From contig NZ_VFPT01000005.1 in NCBI RefSeq assembly GCF_006716865.1, positions 81,768 through 145,767 on the forward strand: a DNA stretch of 64,000 nt, in the 5' to 3' direction. Each line of letters begins with the position of its first letter. Position 1 is the stretch's first letter. Positions 26,601-35,477 of the stretch are shown here, in pieces. The notes below the pieces were generated by a model. That model was not told where the DNA came from. It made no database searches and saw only the letters and a list, made by a program, of their open reading frames with translations. The translations under genes were made by a program, and so were the position numbers. The DNA comes from Roseinatronobacter monicus (GTDB lineage: Bacteria; Pseudomonadota; Alphaproteobacteria; Rhodobacterales; Rhodobacteraceae).

Positions 26601-26624
26601 GCCCACGCCAGTCGGGGGCTTTTT
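26601..26624 (+). terminator. Terminator with TTTTT tail
   Basis: GCCC (26601-26604) and GGGC (26616-26619) close a stem-loop followed by TTTTT, after the conserved GATGGAAAACCACCT prefix shared with the terminators at 16178 and 27442. Confidence 0.65.
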
Positions 26625-26772
26625 ATGTGCAGATCAGGGCGGGCGCTGCCCGCGCAGGGGGCTTGGGTGAGCGCAGACGCGACTTAGGGTGAAAGACCTC
26701 TTGATTAATTGGCAAAAGAGGTCGATCTAAACGTCTCAACAGCATGCCACACCAAAACATTCAAGGATTACC

Positions 26773-27348
26773 ATGTTTTATAAAGACGAACGCCTCGCGT
26801 TGTTTATTGACGGCGCAAACCTTTTCGCAGCAGGGAAAGCGCTAGGCTTCGACATTGACTACAGGCTCCTGCGTCAGGAGTTCGCACGTCGCGGCAAACT
26901 GCTGCGCGCTTTCTATTACACCGCGTTGCTGGAAAACGACGATCATCAACCAATGCGTCCATTGACAGATTGGCTGCAATACAATGGATATTCCTTGGTG
27001 ACCAAGACCGCAAAAGAATACACGGATTCAATGGGCCGGCGTAAGGTAAAGGGCAACATGGATATCGAGCTGGCTGTGGATGCAATGGAACTTGCGCCAC
27101 ACCTGGATCATGCTGTCTTATTCTCAGGCGACGGGGATTTCCGTCCGCTGGTCGAAAGCTTGCAGCGTCAGGGTGTTCGTGTGTCGGTGGTGTCCACCAT
27201 CCGCAGCCAGCCGCCCATAATTGCAGATGAATTGCGCCGCCAGGTGGATAATTTCATCGAACTTGACGAGTTGCGTGACGTTATTGGCCGCCCTCCGCGT
27301 GAGCCTCGCAGTGATGCGCCGCGCGAAGAAGAGCAGATGGAGAGCTGA
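26773..27348 (+). CDS. NYN-domain (LabA/DUF88-type) putative ribonuclease
   Basis: This 191-residue protein has a PIN-like NYN domain: an N-terminal Asp in ALFIDGANLFAAGK, KGNMDIELAVDAMELA in the middle, and the acidic motif LFSGDGDFRPLV (about residue 118), all expected for metal-dependent RNA cleavage. The C-terminal tail is charged. A paralogue at 61087-61662 has lost one acidic residue of the last motif. A conserved 200-bp upstream region with an AAGAGGTC inverted repeat precedes both copies. Confidence 0.88.
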   Translation: MFYKDERLALFIDGANLFAAGKALGFDIDYRLLRQEFARRGKLLRAFYYTALLENDDHQPMRPLTDWLQYNGYSLVTKTAKEYTDSMGRRKVKGNMDIELAVDAMELAPHLDHAVLFSGDGDFRPLVESLQRQGVRVSVVSTIRSQPPIIADELRRQVDNFIELDELRDVIGRPPREPRSDAPREEEQMES

Positions 27349-27441
27349 TCGAACTGGCCGTGTTGTCAGCAATCACACCGCAAGGCACCATCACCAAAGC
27401 CTTGCGCTGAACCCCTTTCCTCTAGCGATGGAAAACCACCT

Positions 27442-27468
27442 GCCCCTCGCCAGTCGGGGGGCTCTTTT
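27442..27468 (+). terminator. Rho-independent terminator of the NYN gene
   Basis: GCCCC (27442-27446) and GGGGC (27458-27462) form a stem followed by TCTTTTT. It separates the NYN gene from the toxin-antitoxin promoter. Confidence 0.75.
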
Positions 27469-27479
27469 TGTCTGGCACT

Positions 27480-27523
27480 GTAGCTTATAGTTGACAGATT
27501 GCGGGGTGATAACTATAAGCTAC
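27480..27523 (+). promoter_or_regulatory. Toxin-antitoxin promoter inside a 13-bp palindromic operator
   Basis: A perfect inverted repeat GTAGCTTATAGTT (27480-27492) and AACTATAAGCTAC (27511-27523) spans a near-consensus promoter: -35 TTGACA (27491-27496), 17-bp spacing, -10 TATAAG (27514-27519). The predicted start site falls at about 27526, the A of the toxin ATG, implying leaderless mRNA. Autorepression by the antitoxin or the complex is the usual mode and is inferred. Confidence 0.8.
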
Positions 27524-27525
27524 AC

Positions 27526-27828
27526 ATGGCGAATGAAATCCGCATCACTCCTACGTTTTCCGAGTGGCTTGACGGTCTCAAAGACCACAAAGCGGCCGCC
27601 TTGGTATCGGCCAGAATCGAACGCCTCGGCTATGGCTTGCTCGGAGATGTGAAGGTGTTTGACGGGATCGGAGAGCTGCGGATCGACTACGGTCCTGGCT
27701 ATCGGGTCTATTTCTGCCGCCGTGGCGGAACGCTCTACATCTTGTTGTGCGGTGGGGCCAAGAGAACGCAGGATCGAGACATCAAACGCGCCAAGAAAAT
27801 GGCAAAGGAGATTGGTTATGACCATTGA
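27526..27828 (+). CDS. HigB/RelE-type toxin of a type II toxin-antitoxin pair
   Basis: This 100-residue protein is of the phage-derived Gp49-like HigB family: TPTFSEWLDGLKDHKAAALV, GVKVFDGIGELRIDYGPGYR-like core (here VKVFDGIGELRIDYGPGYRV), then YILLCGGAKRTQDRDIKRAK. Such toxins cleave mRNA in the ribosome. It starts almost exactly at the predicted transcription start, and the stop overlaps the antitoxin gene by 11 nt. The pair is absent from the inverted copy of this block at 60.9-61.1 kb. Confidence 0.88.
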   Translation: MANEIRITPTFSEWLDGLKDHKAAALVSARIERLGYGLLGDVKVFDGIGELRIDYGPGYRVYFCRRGGTLYILLCGGAKRTQDRDIKRAKKMAKEIGYDH

Positions 27829-28126
27829 AACAGTGCCCTTTGACGCAGCCAAGTATCTTGCGGAGCCGGAGGCGCAAGCCGTTTTCTTGCGCGATGCGCT
27901 GGAAACAGGTGATGCTGGATATATTGCCCATGCGCTTGGCGTGATTGTGCGCGCGCGCGGCATGTCGCAGGTTGCCCGCGATGCAGGCTTAAGCCGCGAG
28001 GCGCTTTACAGGGCGCTCTCTCCCACAGGCAACCCCAGGCTTTCGACCCTCTTGGGCGTCACCAAGGCGCTCAATATCCGGCTTGAGGCTTCAGCACTTC
28101 CGACAACACCTAACGGTGCGCAGTAA
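27818..28126 (+). CDS. HigA-type antitoxin (XRE-like helix-turn-helix)
   Basis: This 102-residue protein is of the addiction-module antidote type: PFDAAKYLAEPEAQAVFLRD, then a helix-turn-helix (GMSQVARDAGLSREALYRAL) and LSTLLGVTKALNIRLEA. It neutralises the preceding toxin and probably represses the palindromic promoter. ATG 27818 lies inside the end of the toxin gene, giving coupled translation in toxin-first order. Confidence 0.9.
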   Translation: MTIETVPFDAAKYLAEPEAQAVFLRDALETGDAGYIAHALGVIVRARGMSQVARDAGLSREALYRALSPTGNPRLSTLLGVTKALNIRLEASALPTTPNGAQ

Positions 28127-28184
28127 GGGCGGGAGTTTGGCTACCTCCGCTTGCGTTTCTGTCTCTGTATATCCTGACAGATCA

Positions 28185-28580
28185 TAGATGAAACCCGCGC
28201 GCATGGACGCGGGTTGAGACTATTCCAAGGACAGCACGGGGGGTCGACGGGCCTGTGGCCCGCTCACCGCCCGCGCTGACGATCTTTCTTTTCTTCTTGT
28301 CCGCCCAACAGACCTGATCGAGCCGGTCAAGGGGCAAGCGCCGCGCAGGCGCGTCGTCAGATCACCCACCCGTGTCCTCGACCTGCGGTCTGCGGGCCGC
28401 GCCAGTGGGTGGTCTGACCCCGTGACAGTCTCACTCAGGCCCGTGGGTCGGGCTTCGCCCTCTCCCACTCTGTTCCGCCGAATACATGCGTATCCGGCAA
28501 ATCAGATTGGCCGAGGCGCAGCCCATCGGCGCAAACAGGGACAAACCCCAACCGCCCATCGCTTGAGAGGATGAAAGACT
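28185..28580 (+). ncRNA. Structured leader, family L copy 4
   Basis: The start box is degenerate (AGATCATAGATGAAACCC), but all later helices are kept: ACCCGCG hairpin, CAGC(A)CGGG stem, CAGATCACCCAC/GTGGGTGGTCTG with full pairing, GGGCTTCGCCC hairpin, CCGAATAC/GTATCCGG. It ends with GAGAGGATGAAAGACT before ATG 28581. The gene behind it is a truncated twin of the gene behind copy 5. Confidence 0.6.
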
Positions 28581-28787
28581 ATGCCCGAACTCGCTTGCAT
28601 GACCGTTTACCAGTTTTCCGAATTGTCAGACGCCGCCAAGGAAAAAGCCCGCGACTGGTGGCGCGCTGGTGGCATGGATTATGACTGGTGGGACAGCGTC
28701 TATGATGATTTTGGCCGCATCTGTGAAATCCTGGGTGTTGACCTCAAAACCCGCGACATCAAACTGATGAACGGACGCACACGGCAG
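28581..28787 (+). pseudogene. Antitoxin-like protein, truncated by IS6-family element
   Basis: The 69 residues MPELACMTVYQFSELSDAAK through NGRTRQ match the start of the protein encoded at 60026-60558. Related proteins are sometimes annotated as an antitoxin of a toxin-antitoxin stability system; I cannot confirm such a role. The IS6-family element begins at 28788, and the frame then runs to a stop at 28832 with IS-derived residues. Confidence 0.8.
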
Positions 28788-29617
28788 GGGTTCTGTCGCA
28801 AATATCTCGTGCATGCGGGTAGCACGGCATGATGCGGCGCTGTAGAAGCTGACTTCGCAGTGATGATTGGATGGAAACGATGATTGACTTCAAGGGCGCA
28901 CATTACCCGAAATCGGTGGTCTTGTTCGCAGTGTTTTTCTATCTACGCTACCCTGTGTCCTATCGTGACCTCGAAGAGATAATGCAGGAGCGCGGTGTCG
29001 ATGTTGACCACGCAACCCTGAACCGTTGGGTGGTCAAGTACTCCCCATTGATTGCGGCAAAAGCTCAGGCGAAAAAGCGTCCGACGGCCATCTCTTGGCG
29101 GATGGATGAGACTTACATCAAGGTTAAGGGCAAGTGGATGTATCACTACCGCGCGGTGGACCGGAACGGCCAAACCCTTGATTTCATGCTATCTGAGCGG
29201 CGTGACAAGCCGGCGGCGCGGCGCTTCTTCCGACGTGCAATCGGCAACAACGGCATCCCCGACCGCATCGTTATCGACAAAAGTGGGGCAAATCTGGCGG
29301 GCCTGGAAGCCGTGAATGTGACCCTCAAATTCACAGGAACTGGGCAGACCATCAAGATCCTGCAGGTCAAATACCTGAACAATATCCTCGAGCAGGACCA
29401 CCGGTTCATCAAGCGCATCACAGGTCGAATGCTCGGCTTCAAGGCATTCCATTCGGCGTCTGCTACGCTTGAAGGAATCGAGACCGCGCATATGATCCGT
29501 AAGGGACAATTCGGCGCCAACGGCATGACCGCATTCCAGCAGTTCGCCCAGCTCGCAGCATAATTATGTCCAGCGCCAGCCTGATCTCAACCTGACTGAA
29601 AATTTGCGACAGAACCC
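28788..29617 (+). mobile_element. IS6-family element (about 830 bp)
   Basis: The ends are GGGTTCTGTCGCAAAT (28788-28803) and its exact complement ATTTGCGACAGAACCC (29602-29617), typical of IS6/IS26-like elements. No 8-bp duplication is present, which fits cointegrate formation or adjacent deletion. It marks the border between the plasmid accessory block and the metabolic block. Confidence 0.9.
28871..29563 (+). CDS. IS6-family transposase
   Basis: This 230-residue DDE transposase shows a helix-turn-helix (YRDLEEIMQERGVDVDHATL), D in RMDETYIKVKGKWMYHYRAV, D in IVIDKSGAN and E in NNILEQDHRFIK, all in family positions. The start may be ATG 28871 or ATG 28880. The gene is intact. Confidence 0.92.
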   Translation: METMIDFKGAHYPKSVVLFAVFFYLRYPVSYRDLEEIMQERGVDVDHATLNRWVVKYSPLIAAKAQAKKRPTAISWRMDETYIKVKGKWMYHYRAVDRNGQTLDFMLSERRDKPAARRFFRRAIGNNGIPDRIVIDKSGANLAGLEAVNVTLKFTGTGQTIKILQVKYLNNILEQDHRFIKRITGRMLGFKAFHSASATLEGIETAHMIRKGQFGANGMTAFQQFAQLAA

Positions 29618-29692
29618 TCTCAGGTATCAAACCCCTAATTCGATATTCACGGCAGAACTACCCAACCGATGACCCGTACGACAAGACCTGGT

Positions 29693-30721
29693 TTAGGCAC
29701 TCTGCAATGCGGCCTCGGCCTCAGTTTCTGTGCCATGTGCGGCACGTTCTCGATAAGGTGTCGTCTGGTACTGTGCGCGGTAGCATTTCGAAAAGTGGGA
29801 CGGAGCCGTGAACCCTGTTGCGATCGCCACGTTAATGACGCTCATATCTGTCTGCAGTAGCAGGTGGCGTGCTCTTTCTAGACGCAACTCCATGTAATAG
29901 CGCTTAGGGCTGCGGCTCAGATAGCGCCGGAAAAGTCGCTCAAGCTGACGAGTGGATATATCCACTTCACTGGCCAGGTAAGAAGGACTGACCGGGTCTT
30001 CGATATGGTTTTCCATTAATTCTATCACACGTGCCAGTTTCGAATTACGCACCCCAATGCGGATAGGAATTGACAGCCGCTGCGTGTCACTATTTGTGCG
30101 AATCGACGAATAAATCAGTTGGTCGGCCACCGCATGAGCGAGATCGGCTCCTCGGGCATTTGTGATGACAGTAAGCATCATGTCCAATGGCGCAGTCCCG
30201 CCTGCCGCTGTCAGGCGTTTTCTGCTGATTACAAAAACAGACTTATTCAGCTCTATTTCCGGAAAACTCTCGGTCAGGGCGTTGTGGTTTTCCCAATGTA
30301 TCGTGGCGCGATGCCCATCCAGAAGCCCGGCTTTTGCCAGAGCCCATGCCGCTGTGCAAATCCCTGCAATCGTGTTGCCATGACGGGCGCGTTTTCGCAA
30401 CCAAGACAAGATCGCCGGGGTGGTCGCACGCTGCACATCTACCCCTCCGCAGACAACGATCATGGCGTCATTACAAATATCGCCCAGGCCTGCCGTTGCA
30501 CTGACCTGCGTTCCATTTGAGCAGGTGACTGCATCACCCGTTTCACTGATCAGTTTCCAGCTATAAAGCCGATTGCCCGCCACTCGATTTGCAAGGCGTA
30601 AAGGCTCTATGGCAGCTGAATATGCCAAGAGTGAGAAGCGGTCCAAGAGTAAAAATATAAACTGTTGATGCGGGGCATCGATAGGATGTAGAGAAGCGCG
30701 GGGGGTAGAGAGCGTTGCCAT
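29693..30721 (-). CDS. GlxA-family (DJ-1/PfpI plus AraC) transcriptional regulator
   Basis: The N-terminal class-I amidotransferase-like domain contains VVCGGVDVQRATTPAILSWL and GICTAAWALAKAGLLDG (about residues 75-130). The C-terminal AraC domain includes VSPSYLASEVDISTRQLERL and INVAIATGFTAPSHFSKCYR. This architecture includes GbdR and CdhR, activators of glycine betaine and carnitine catabolism, and the nearby BCCT carrier and demethylase fit such a role. I chose ATG 30721; GTG 30733 is also in frame. Confidence 0.88.
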   Translation of the reverse strand: MATLSTPRASLHPIDAPHQQFIFLLLDRFSLLAYSAAIEPLRLANRVAGNRLYSWKLISETGDAVTCSNGTQVSATAGLGDICNDAMIVVCGGVDVQRATTPAILSWLRKRARHGNTIAGICTAAWALAKAGLLDGHRATIHWENHNALTESFPEIELNKSVFVISRKRLTAAGGTAPLDMMLTVITNARGADLAHAVADQLIYSSIRTNSDTQRLSIPIRIGVRNSKLARVIELMENHIEDPVSPSYLASEVDISTRQLERLFRRYLSRSPKRYYMELRLERARHLLLQTDMSVINVAIATGFTAPSHFSKCYRAQYQTTPYRERAAHGTETEAEAALQSA

Positions 30722-30923
30722 GTTTTTGATCACGTAAGAATGAAGCTGACCGGCTCAAAAACAACTTTCATCTATGTGATGCAAGTTAAATTATTTGCTG
30801 TATGAGAGGCGGTCGCGGAATTTTGGACCAGTTGTATCCCCAGCCGATCATTCGCGGTGAGGCAGTGAGAACATTAATGACGTAACTCTGGTCGGGACCG
30901 CGCCCGCTGCCAATTCAGTGAGG

Positions 30924-31184
30924 CTATTGAGCTTTGTGGTCGCGCCGAAATAAGTTCCATTCTTCGTGAACGCTGCCATCGGGAAGCTGACACCATCCTG
31001 TCAGACCACCTGGCTCGGGGCGTATTTCGACCTTACCGCCCAGCTTGGCACAAAAGACCGATGCCGGATTCGCGTGGCCAATTACTGGCATTTGCATAGG
31101 CGGGCCTAGCGGTTTCGTCACACATCCAGCTAACGGCGACCCCAAGCTACGGAACAAAATCCAACGCATCATATATCTCGACAT
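30924..31184 (-). CDS. DUF333 lipoprotein
   Basis: This 86-residue protein has a lipobox-like LGSPLAGC at the N terminus and the DUF333 pattern PASVFCAKLGGKVEIRPEPG followed by WCQLPDGSVHEEWNLFR. DUF333 proteins are small secreted or lipid-anchored proteins with two conserved Cys; their function is unknown. It stands alone between two other minus-strand genes. Confidence 0.8.
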   Translation of the reverse strand: MSRYMMRWILFRSLGSPLAGCVTKPLGPPMQMPVIGHANPASVFCAKLGGKVEIRPEPGGLTGWCQLPDGSVHEEWNLFRRDHKAQ

Positions 31185-31298
31185 TTAAAACCCGGGGGGG
31201 GGTGTATCGCAGGCAGTGTTGCAACATTTCGGGCATAACGACAGGATCCTCTCCCTTGCTGTTGGAGCGTTGGCTGTGCTGGGCGAAATCATTGGGTA

Positions 31299-31332
31299 GT
31301 ATCGGGCAATCCACAAACAAACTGCCCGATAC
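31299..31332. terminator. Hairpin downstream of the UspA gene
   Basis: GTATCGGGCA (31299-31308) and TGCCCGATAC (31323-31332) form a perfect 10-bp stem 9 nt after the uspA-like stop. T-rich sequence lies on the other side (ATTTTCTTT), so it may stop + strand transcription or cap the minus-strand mRNA. Confidence 0.5.
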
Positions 31333-31340
31333 GATTTTCT

Positions 31341-31754
31341 TTAACGCACGACGAAAACCGACACTTTGGCATGGGCCGCAATATACCCCCCATGAGAGGA
31401 AAAGATATATTCCATCAGGCCGGGTTGATGGCTGGCCATCACGACCAGATCGGCGCCGACCTGCTCGATTGCAGACAACAGCTTCCGGTCGACCTCGGCC
31501 TCTGGATCGGCTGAACTAAGGTTGAGCGCTGTTGCCGAAATGGCATATTCTTCAGCCTTGCGGTCCGCGAATTCCTGCAATTTTTCGCCGTATTCGCTGT
31601 AAGATTTCGCTATCTCGGATGGCAACTCTCCTGACACGCTGACGAAGCATATTTCTGCCTTGTGATCGCGTGCCATGCCGCAAGCTAGATCAACCGCCTT
31701 TCTGAGAGTGTCGCGGTGAACAAGATCGATTGGCACCATTATCCTTGAAAACAT
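31341..31754 (-). CDS. Universal stress protein (UspA family)
   Basis: This 137-residue protein starts MFSRIMVPIDLVHRDTLRKA and has the Usp core (VGADLVVMASHQPGLMEYIF) but not a clear full ATP-binding G-2X-G-9X-G(S/T) motif (SSHGGYIAAHAKVSVFVV). It lies 77 nt after the BCCT gene on the same strand. Usp proteins next to osmolyte transporters can tune uptake, as described for TeaD in Halomonas; a similar role is inferred. Confidence 0.85.
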   Translation of the reverse strand: MFSRIMVPIDLVHRDTLRKAVDLACGMARDHKAEICFVSVSGELPSEIAKSYSEYGEKLQEFADRKAEEYAISATALNLSSADPEAEVDRKLLSAIEQVGADLVVMASHQPGLMEYIFSSHGGYIAAHAKVSVFVVR

Positions 31755-31831
31755 TCAGACCTCCTTTGGTGGGGTTCCGGCCGGGCGGCAGGACAGATTG
31801 TCTGCGCCCGGCCATGCATTAGAGCGTTTGA

Positions 31832-33658
31832 TCATTCTGCTGGTTCAGCGACACCATGCTTTGTGCGCCGGTGGTCGTTGAACAGCGCTTTGCCCAGTGA
31901 GATGCACATCAACACCATGATTATCGTGAACGGCAGCGCGCCGATGATCATGGCATCCGACAGTGCATCCATGCCACCACCGCCCGCGATCAGAAGCACA
32001 GCGATCACCGCGGTCAGGATGACCCCCCAGATGATGCGGTGGCGGATGCCGGTTTCCGCCTGACCGCCGGACATGATGGTGTTCATGACCAGAATGCCGC
32101 TATCTGCCGACGTGACCAGAAAAGTCAGGATCAACACCACGCTCATGATCGTGATCCCGGTCAACAAACCGCCATCAATCATGTGACCGAGGGTGACAAA
32201 CAGCTTTGCCGTGTTGGAGGCAGCGATGATGCTGCCATCGGCGACGCCTGACAATTCCAGATCAATTGCAGTGCCACCCAGAATGGTCATCCAGGCAAAG
32301 CAAACCAGTGATGGCGCGATGACGGCACCGAGCACAAACTCGCGAATCGTCCGGCCACGGGAAATGCGCGCCAGAAACAGGCCCACGAATGGCGCAAATG
32401 CAATCCACCATGCCCAGTAGAAGGTGGTCCAGCCGGCCTGCCATCCGAACAGGCGGCCATCGGTGCCTGCGGCATAAAGCGCTGCCGAAGTTTCGGCGGG
32501 TAGTTCTGCCATTGAGGCTGGCAGGCTGTCGCGGAAGCCGTCAAGCGAGCCCCAGGCATTGGTTGCCCCGCCATATACCGCAGCAAGATCCTCACCGCTC
32601 AGGCCCGATTGCAGCACAGCAGGTGCGGCGGCAAAGGCTTCCAGAGATTGCGGGGCGTGGGCACCAAAGCTCAGGTACAGGAAGTTCAGAATATAGTCGA
32701 CCAGCGCGGCGCCATAGGTTGTCATGGCAAAAACGAACGACCCGAAGATGACGAAAGTCATGATCAGGATGAATGACATCACCAGATTGGCGTTCGACAA
32801 CCACTTGATCCCGCGCCCTACGCCCGAGACGGCAGACAGAATAGACAGGCCCATGATGACGACCAATCCAGCGATCAGCCCGACTGTCGCGGGTGCAGGT
32901 GCATCCCCGGTCATGTTCATCATCCATTCCATACCGGTGATCGCATACAGCCCGTCCACGAATTGACTGACCCCGAAGCCGATAGTCACGGACACCCCCA
33001 GGATCGTGGCAACGACCCCGACCACATCGACCACATGGCCAAACGGACTGTTGATGAAACGACCAAACAGCGGTGTCAGGGCAGTGCGGATAGTCAGCGG
33101 CATGCCCCGTGTGTAGGCGTAGTAGCACAGGCTCAGGCCAGTGGCGACATAGATGGCCCATGCGTGAAAGCCATAATGCAGGAACGTGTAGCGGTATCCT
33201 GCTTGCAGGCCTTCGACCGTGTTGCCTTCGACATTGCCAGTCACGGTTTCGGGGTTCGACCCCCAAAGCCCCAATGGCTCGGCGGTGGCAAAAACCATCA
33301 GCCCGACACCGAGACCGGCCCCGAACATCATCGCGAACCATGAAAAGGTCGAGAATTCGGGTTTTTCACCTTCCTCTCCGAGCACGCGCTTTCCTGTTTG
33401 CGGGATAAGCGCGATCACAAACAGAAAGAAGGTGAACATGCCGACAGAAAGCACGTAGAATGTGTTGAACCCTTCGAGTAGCGTCCATTTAAAGCTGGAA
33501 AGCTGCGCACCGGCTGATAATGGCCAGATCAGTGCCCAAAGTACGATCCCGACCATGATGGCCTTGGAGATGGTCGCGATGGGGATCGAATGCCCCTCAT
33601 AGAAACCCTGCTCGGCTGTTGTAATATCAACATCCGTAAACGGTGGCTTTATGGCCAT
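31832..33658 (-). CDS. BCCT-family betaine/carnitine/choline-type transporter
   Basis: This 608-residue integral membrane protein has about 12 helices and the BCCT signatures WFAMMFGAGLGVGLMVFATA, HYGFHAWAIYVATGLSLCYY and TFYWAWWIAFAPFVGLFLAR. It is probably an Na+- or H+-coupled importer of a quaternary-amine or related osmolyte; the exact substrate is not readable. ATG 33658 follows GAGAGGGACAATC. The uspA-like gene follows, and a GlxA-family regulator lies further downstream. Confidence 0.93.
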   Translation of the reverse strand: MAIKPPFTDVDITTAEQGFYEGHSIPIATISKAIMVGIVLWALIWPLSAGAQLSSFKWTLLEGFNTFYVLSVGMFTFFLFVIALIPQTGKRVLGEEGEKPEFSTFSWFAMMFGAGLGVGLMVFATAEPLGLWGSNPETVTGNVEGNTVEGLQAGYRYTFLHYGFHAWAIYVATGLSLCYYAYTRGMPLTIRTALTPLFGRFINSPFGHVVDVVGVVATILGVSVTIGFGVSQFVDGLYAITGMEWMMNMTGDAPAPATVGLIAGLVVIMGLSILSAVSGVGRGIKWLSNANLVMSFILIMTFVIFGSFVFAMTTYGAALVDYILNFLYLSFGAHAPQSLEAFAAAPAVLQSGLSGEDLAAVYGGATNAWGSLDGFRDSLPASMAELPAETSAALYAAGTDGRLFGWQAGWTTFYWAWWIAFAPFVGLFLARISRGRTIREFVLGAVIAPSLVCFAWMTILGGTAIDLELSGVADGSIIAASNTAKLFVTLGHMIDGGLLTGITIMSVVLILTFLVTSADSGILVMNTIMSGGQAETGIRHRIIWGVILTAVIAVLLIAGGGGMDALSDAMIIGALPFTIIMVLMCISLGKALFNDHRRTKHGVAEPAE

Positions 33659-33868
33659 GATTGTCCCTCTCTGTTGTGTTTCGGGTCAGCGGAAATTCCT
33701 GATCCCTTGGTCGATAATTGTGATTGGCGTCTTCCGCGCCATTGATGTGTTCAAACGCATTGCAACATCCTTGCGAAGCAATGGCGGCAGGGGGGGGCTG
33801 TAAGCGACACTCTCGTGTCCACCGGCGCCATCTAAGGGGTAGCCCGATGACGGTACAGTCGCCCAAAG

Positions 33869-34015
33869 CTCCAGCGCATTCAGATACCGTATTGGGGCAC
33901 GGCTCGAATCACGACGGTTGTGAATTGAAATTTCAGGTTAGTTGAGGTGTCGTTGCCCTTGGCACACTGGGCAGCGTGTTAAACGGGGTCGCGCTGTGAA
34001 GCCCGCTCCAAAATA
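33869..34015 (+). repeat. IS110-type left-end remnant
   Basis: From AGATACCGTATTGGGGC to about 34015 this matches the non-coding left end of the complete IS110-family element at 42799-42945, with some 20 differences. The copy lacks the transposase gene and is cut by the ISKra4-like remnant. It may preserve a divergent version of the RNA-encoding end known for IS110 elements. Confidence 0.75.
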
Positions 34016-34097
34016 TCTATGCTTAGAAGGGGGCTAATGGGCAAAACTTTGTGGTCGACTTGGTGGGGTAGGGTTTCGGAACAAGGCGGGACCCACC

Positions 34098-35157
34098 ATG
34101 GATGTAAGCTTTTTTGTCGAAACGACGTTTGACGATGGAGAAACCAAGACGCGCAATATCGGTCGACTTCGCCGTGCGCCGGACGAATTCGGTTCCGAGA
34201 ATTTGGGCCTTCTTCTCGAGGACGCAAAGACCTTGTTGAGGCGCTTGCAGGAATGATTGCGCAAGATCAGCCTCGGTGAGGCTTTGGGGGCTCGCCGGAA
34301 ATGCGATGACTGTGGCAAACGACGCGCGATCCATAATGATCGACGCCGTATTCTTGACACGCTGTACGCGCGAATTCGGGTGAAGTGGCCAAGGCTTCGA
34401 CGCTGCTTGTGCCAACCGGCTGTGATCACGTCATCTGGGCCGAAATCACCACTTGCCGGGTTGTCTTCTGAGCGCGCTACTCCCGAACTTCGGTGCCTTC
34501 AGGCTGAATTGGGGGCGAGGCACTCGTTTCGGGAAGCCGCTCGATTGATCGAAATGTTCCTGCCCTGTTCGGCTCAGTTAAACACGACCGTTCGAAATCG
34601 CTTGGGTCGCATCGACGACGAGCTAAGCCACGACGACGCAAGCCAAAGAGACGCGGATACGATGGTACCGCCCTCCCCACCGACCGTTTTCCTGGATGGT
34701 GCGCACACACGATATCGGCCTGAATACCAGAAACGCCACATGGATGTCGTGGTCGGCAAGGTTGAAAGCCCCAATATGAGCCGGCGGTTTGGCCTCGTAC
34801 AGCAAGCCGCTAGTTCTCCTGAAAGGCAGCTACGACATGACCTGATCGCGCAAGGCTGGGAAGGTCAGAGCAAAGTGACCGCTATTTCAGAGGGCGAACC
34901 TGGACTGCCGAATTTGGTGATGCGTGCCGTTCGAGGTTCCGTCACGCACATACTGGACTGGTGGCATATCTCGATGCGGGTCAAGCACATTGAAAACGCG
35001 GTGCGGGAACTTATTCAATCGAAGGGCTTTTCAGGGTTGCCGCTCTTTTTCGAGCGACCTGCCGATACATTGCGTTGGTACCTTTGGCACGTCAAAGTGA
35101 TGACCGCCGCGACAATCCTTAACGTTCTTCAGATCGATTGCGACCGTCTGCACGCCT
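34098..35157 (+). pseudogene. ISKra4-family transposase, disrupted
   Basis: The frame starts at ATG 34098 (MDVSFFVETTFDDGETKTRN), meets an in-frame TGA at 34254-34256, and continues in the same frame to a stop after 35157. Family features are CDDCGKRRAIHNDRRRILDT, the catalytic VFLDGAHTRYRPEYQKRHMD, TAISEGEPGLPNLVMRAVRG and HILDWWHISMRVKHIENAV. The C-terminal part of the catalytic domain is missing. It is a decayed element next to an IS110 remnant. Confidence 0.8.
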
Positions 35158-35160
35158 AAA

Positions 35161-35477
35161 CCCGAGAATTACGAGAAGCGGCCAAAGGCGTGCGGGCCGC
35201 GCAGCTGGCCCACCTGCGCGCACTTTCTGACCAACTTTACCCGAGCCTGCGCATCTATCTTTTTGACGCCAGGCGCGTGTTTTCATCGCACCTGACAGTT
35301 TTTGGCCCCTTGATTGCCACGCTCTACCTTGGGCGGCACTATCTTGCCTTCCGTGACCGGGCGCGGATCGACGCCTTTAGCGAACACTTTGACTGGCTGA
35401 TACGTGAAGCTGACATTACGGCCCGCGAGCTGCCGCATTACCTTGACACACTGAACGACGATGCCGAGCGTGAATAG
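35161..35477 (+). pseudogene. C-terminal fragment of an unknown (possibly regulatory) protein
   Basis: Directly after the stop that ends the transposase remnant, the same frame encodes RAAQLAHLRALSDQLYPSLR, IYLFDARRVFSSHLTVFGPL and FDWLIREADITARELPHYL to a stop at 35475-35477. It does not resemble an ISKra4 C terminus. I suspect the 3' end of a helix-turn-helix regulator, but the family is not certain. No start codon with a ribosome-binding site is visible except GTG 35190. Confidence 0.45.

Larger units (their letters stand above)
25197..26862. repeat. Arm A of a large inverted repeat (arm B at 61573-63238)
   Basis: By reading both strands, bases 25197-26862 match the reverse complement of 61573-63238 almost exactly. 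I saw three substitutions near 25215-25256 and none elsewhere in the stretches compared. Beyond 26862, inside the NYN gene, the copies diverge by a few percent. Arm B is truncated at 63238 by an IS5-family element. Recombination between arms would invert about 35 kb. Confidence 0.85.

Noticed and set aside
29669..29860. Small plus-strand frame at the end of the GlxA-family gene
   Set aside because: It overlaps the AraC domain of an intact regulator on the other strand and has no ribosome-binding site.
34098..34256. In-frame TGA in the ISKra4-like gene as selenocysteine or recoding
   Set aside because: No downstream selenocysteine-type hairpin was evident and the gene also lacks its C-terminal part; simple decay explains it.
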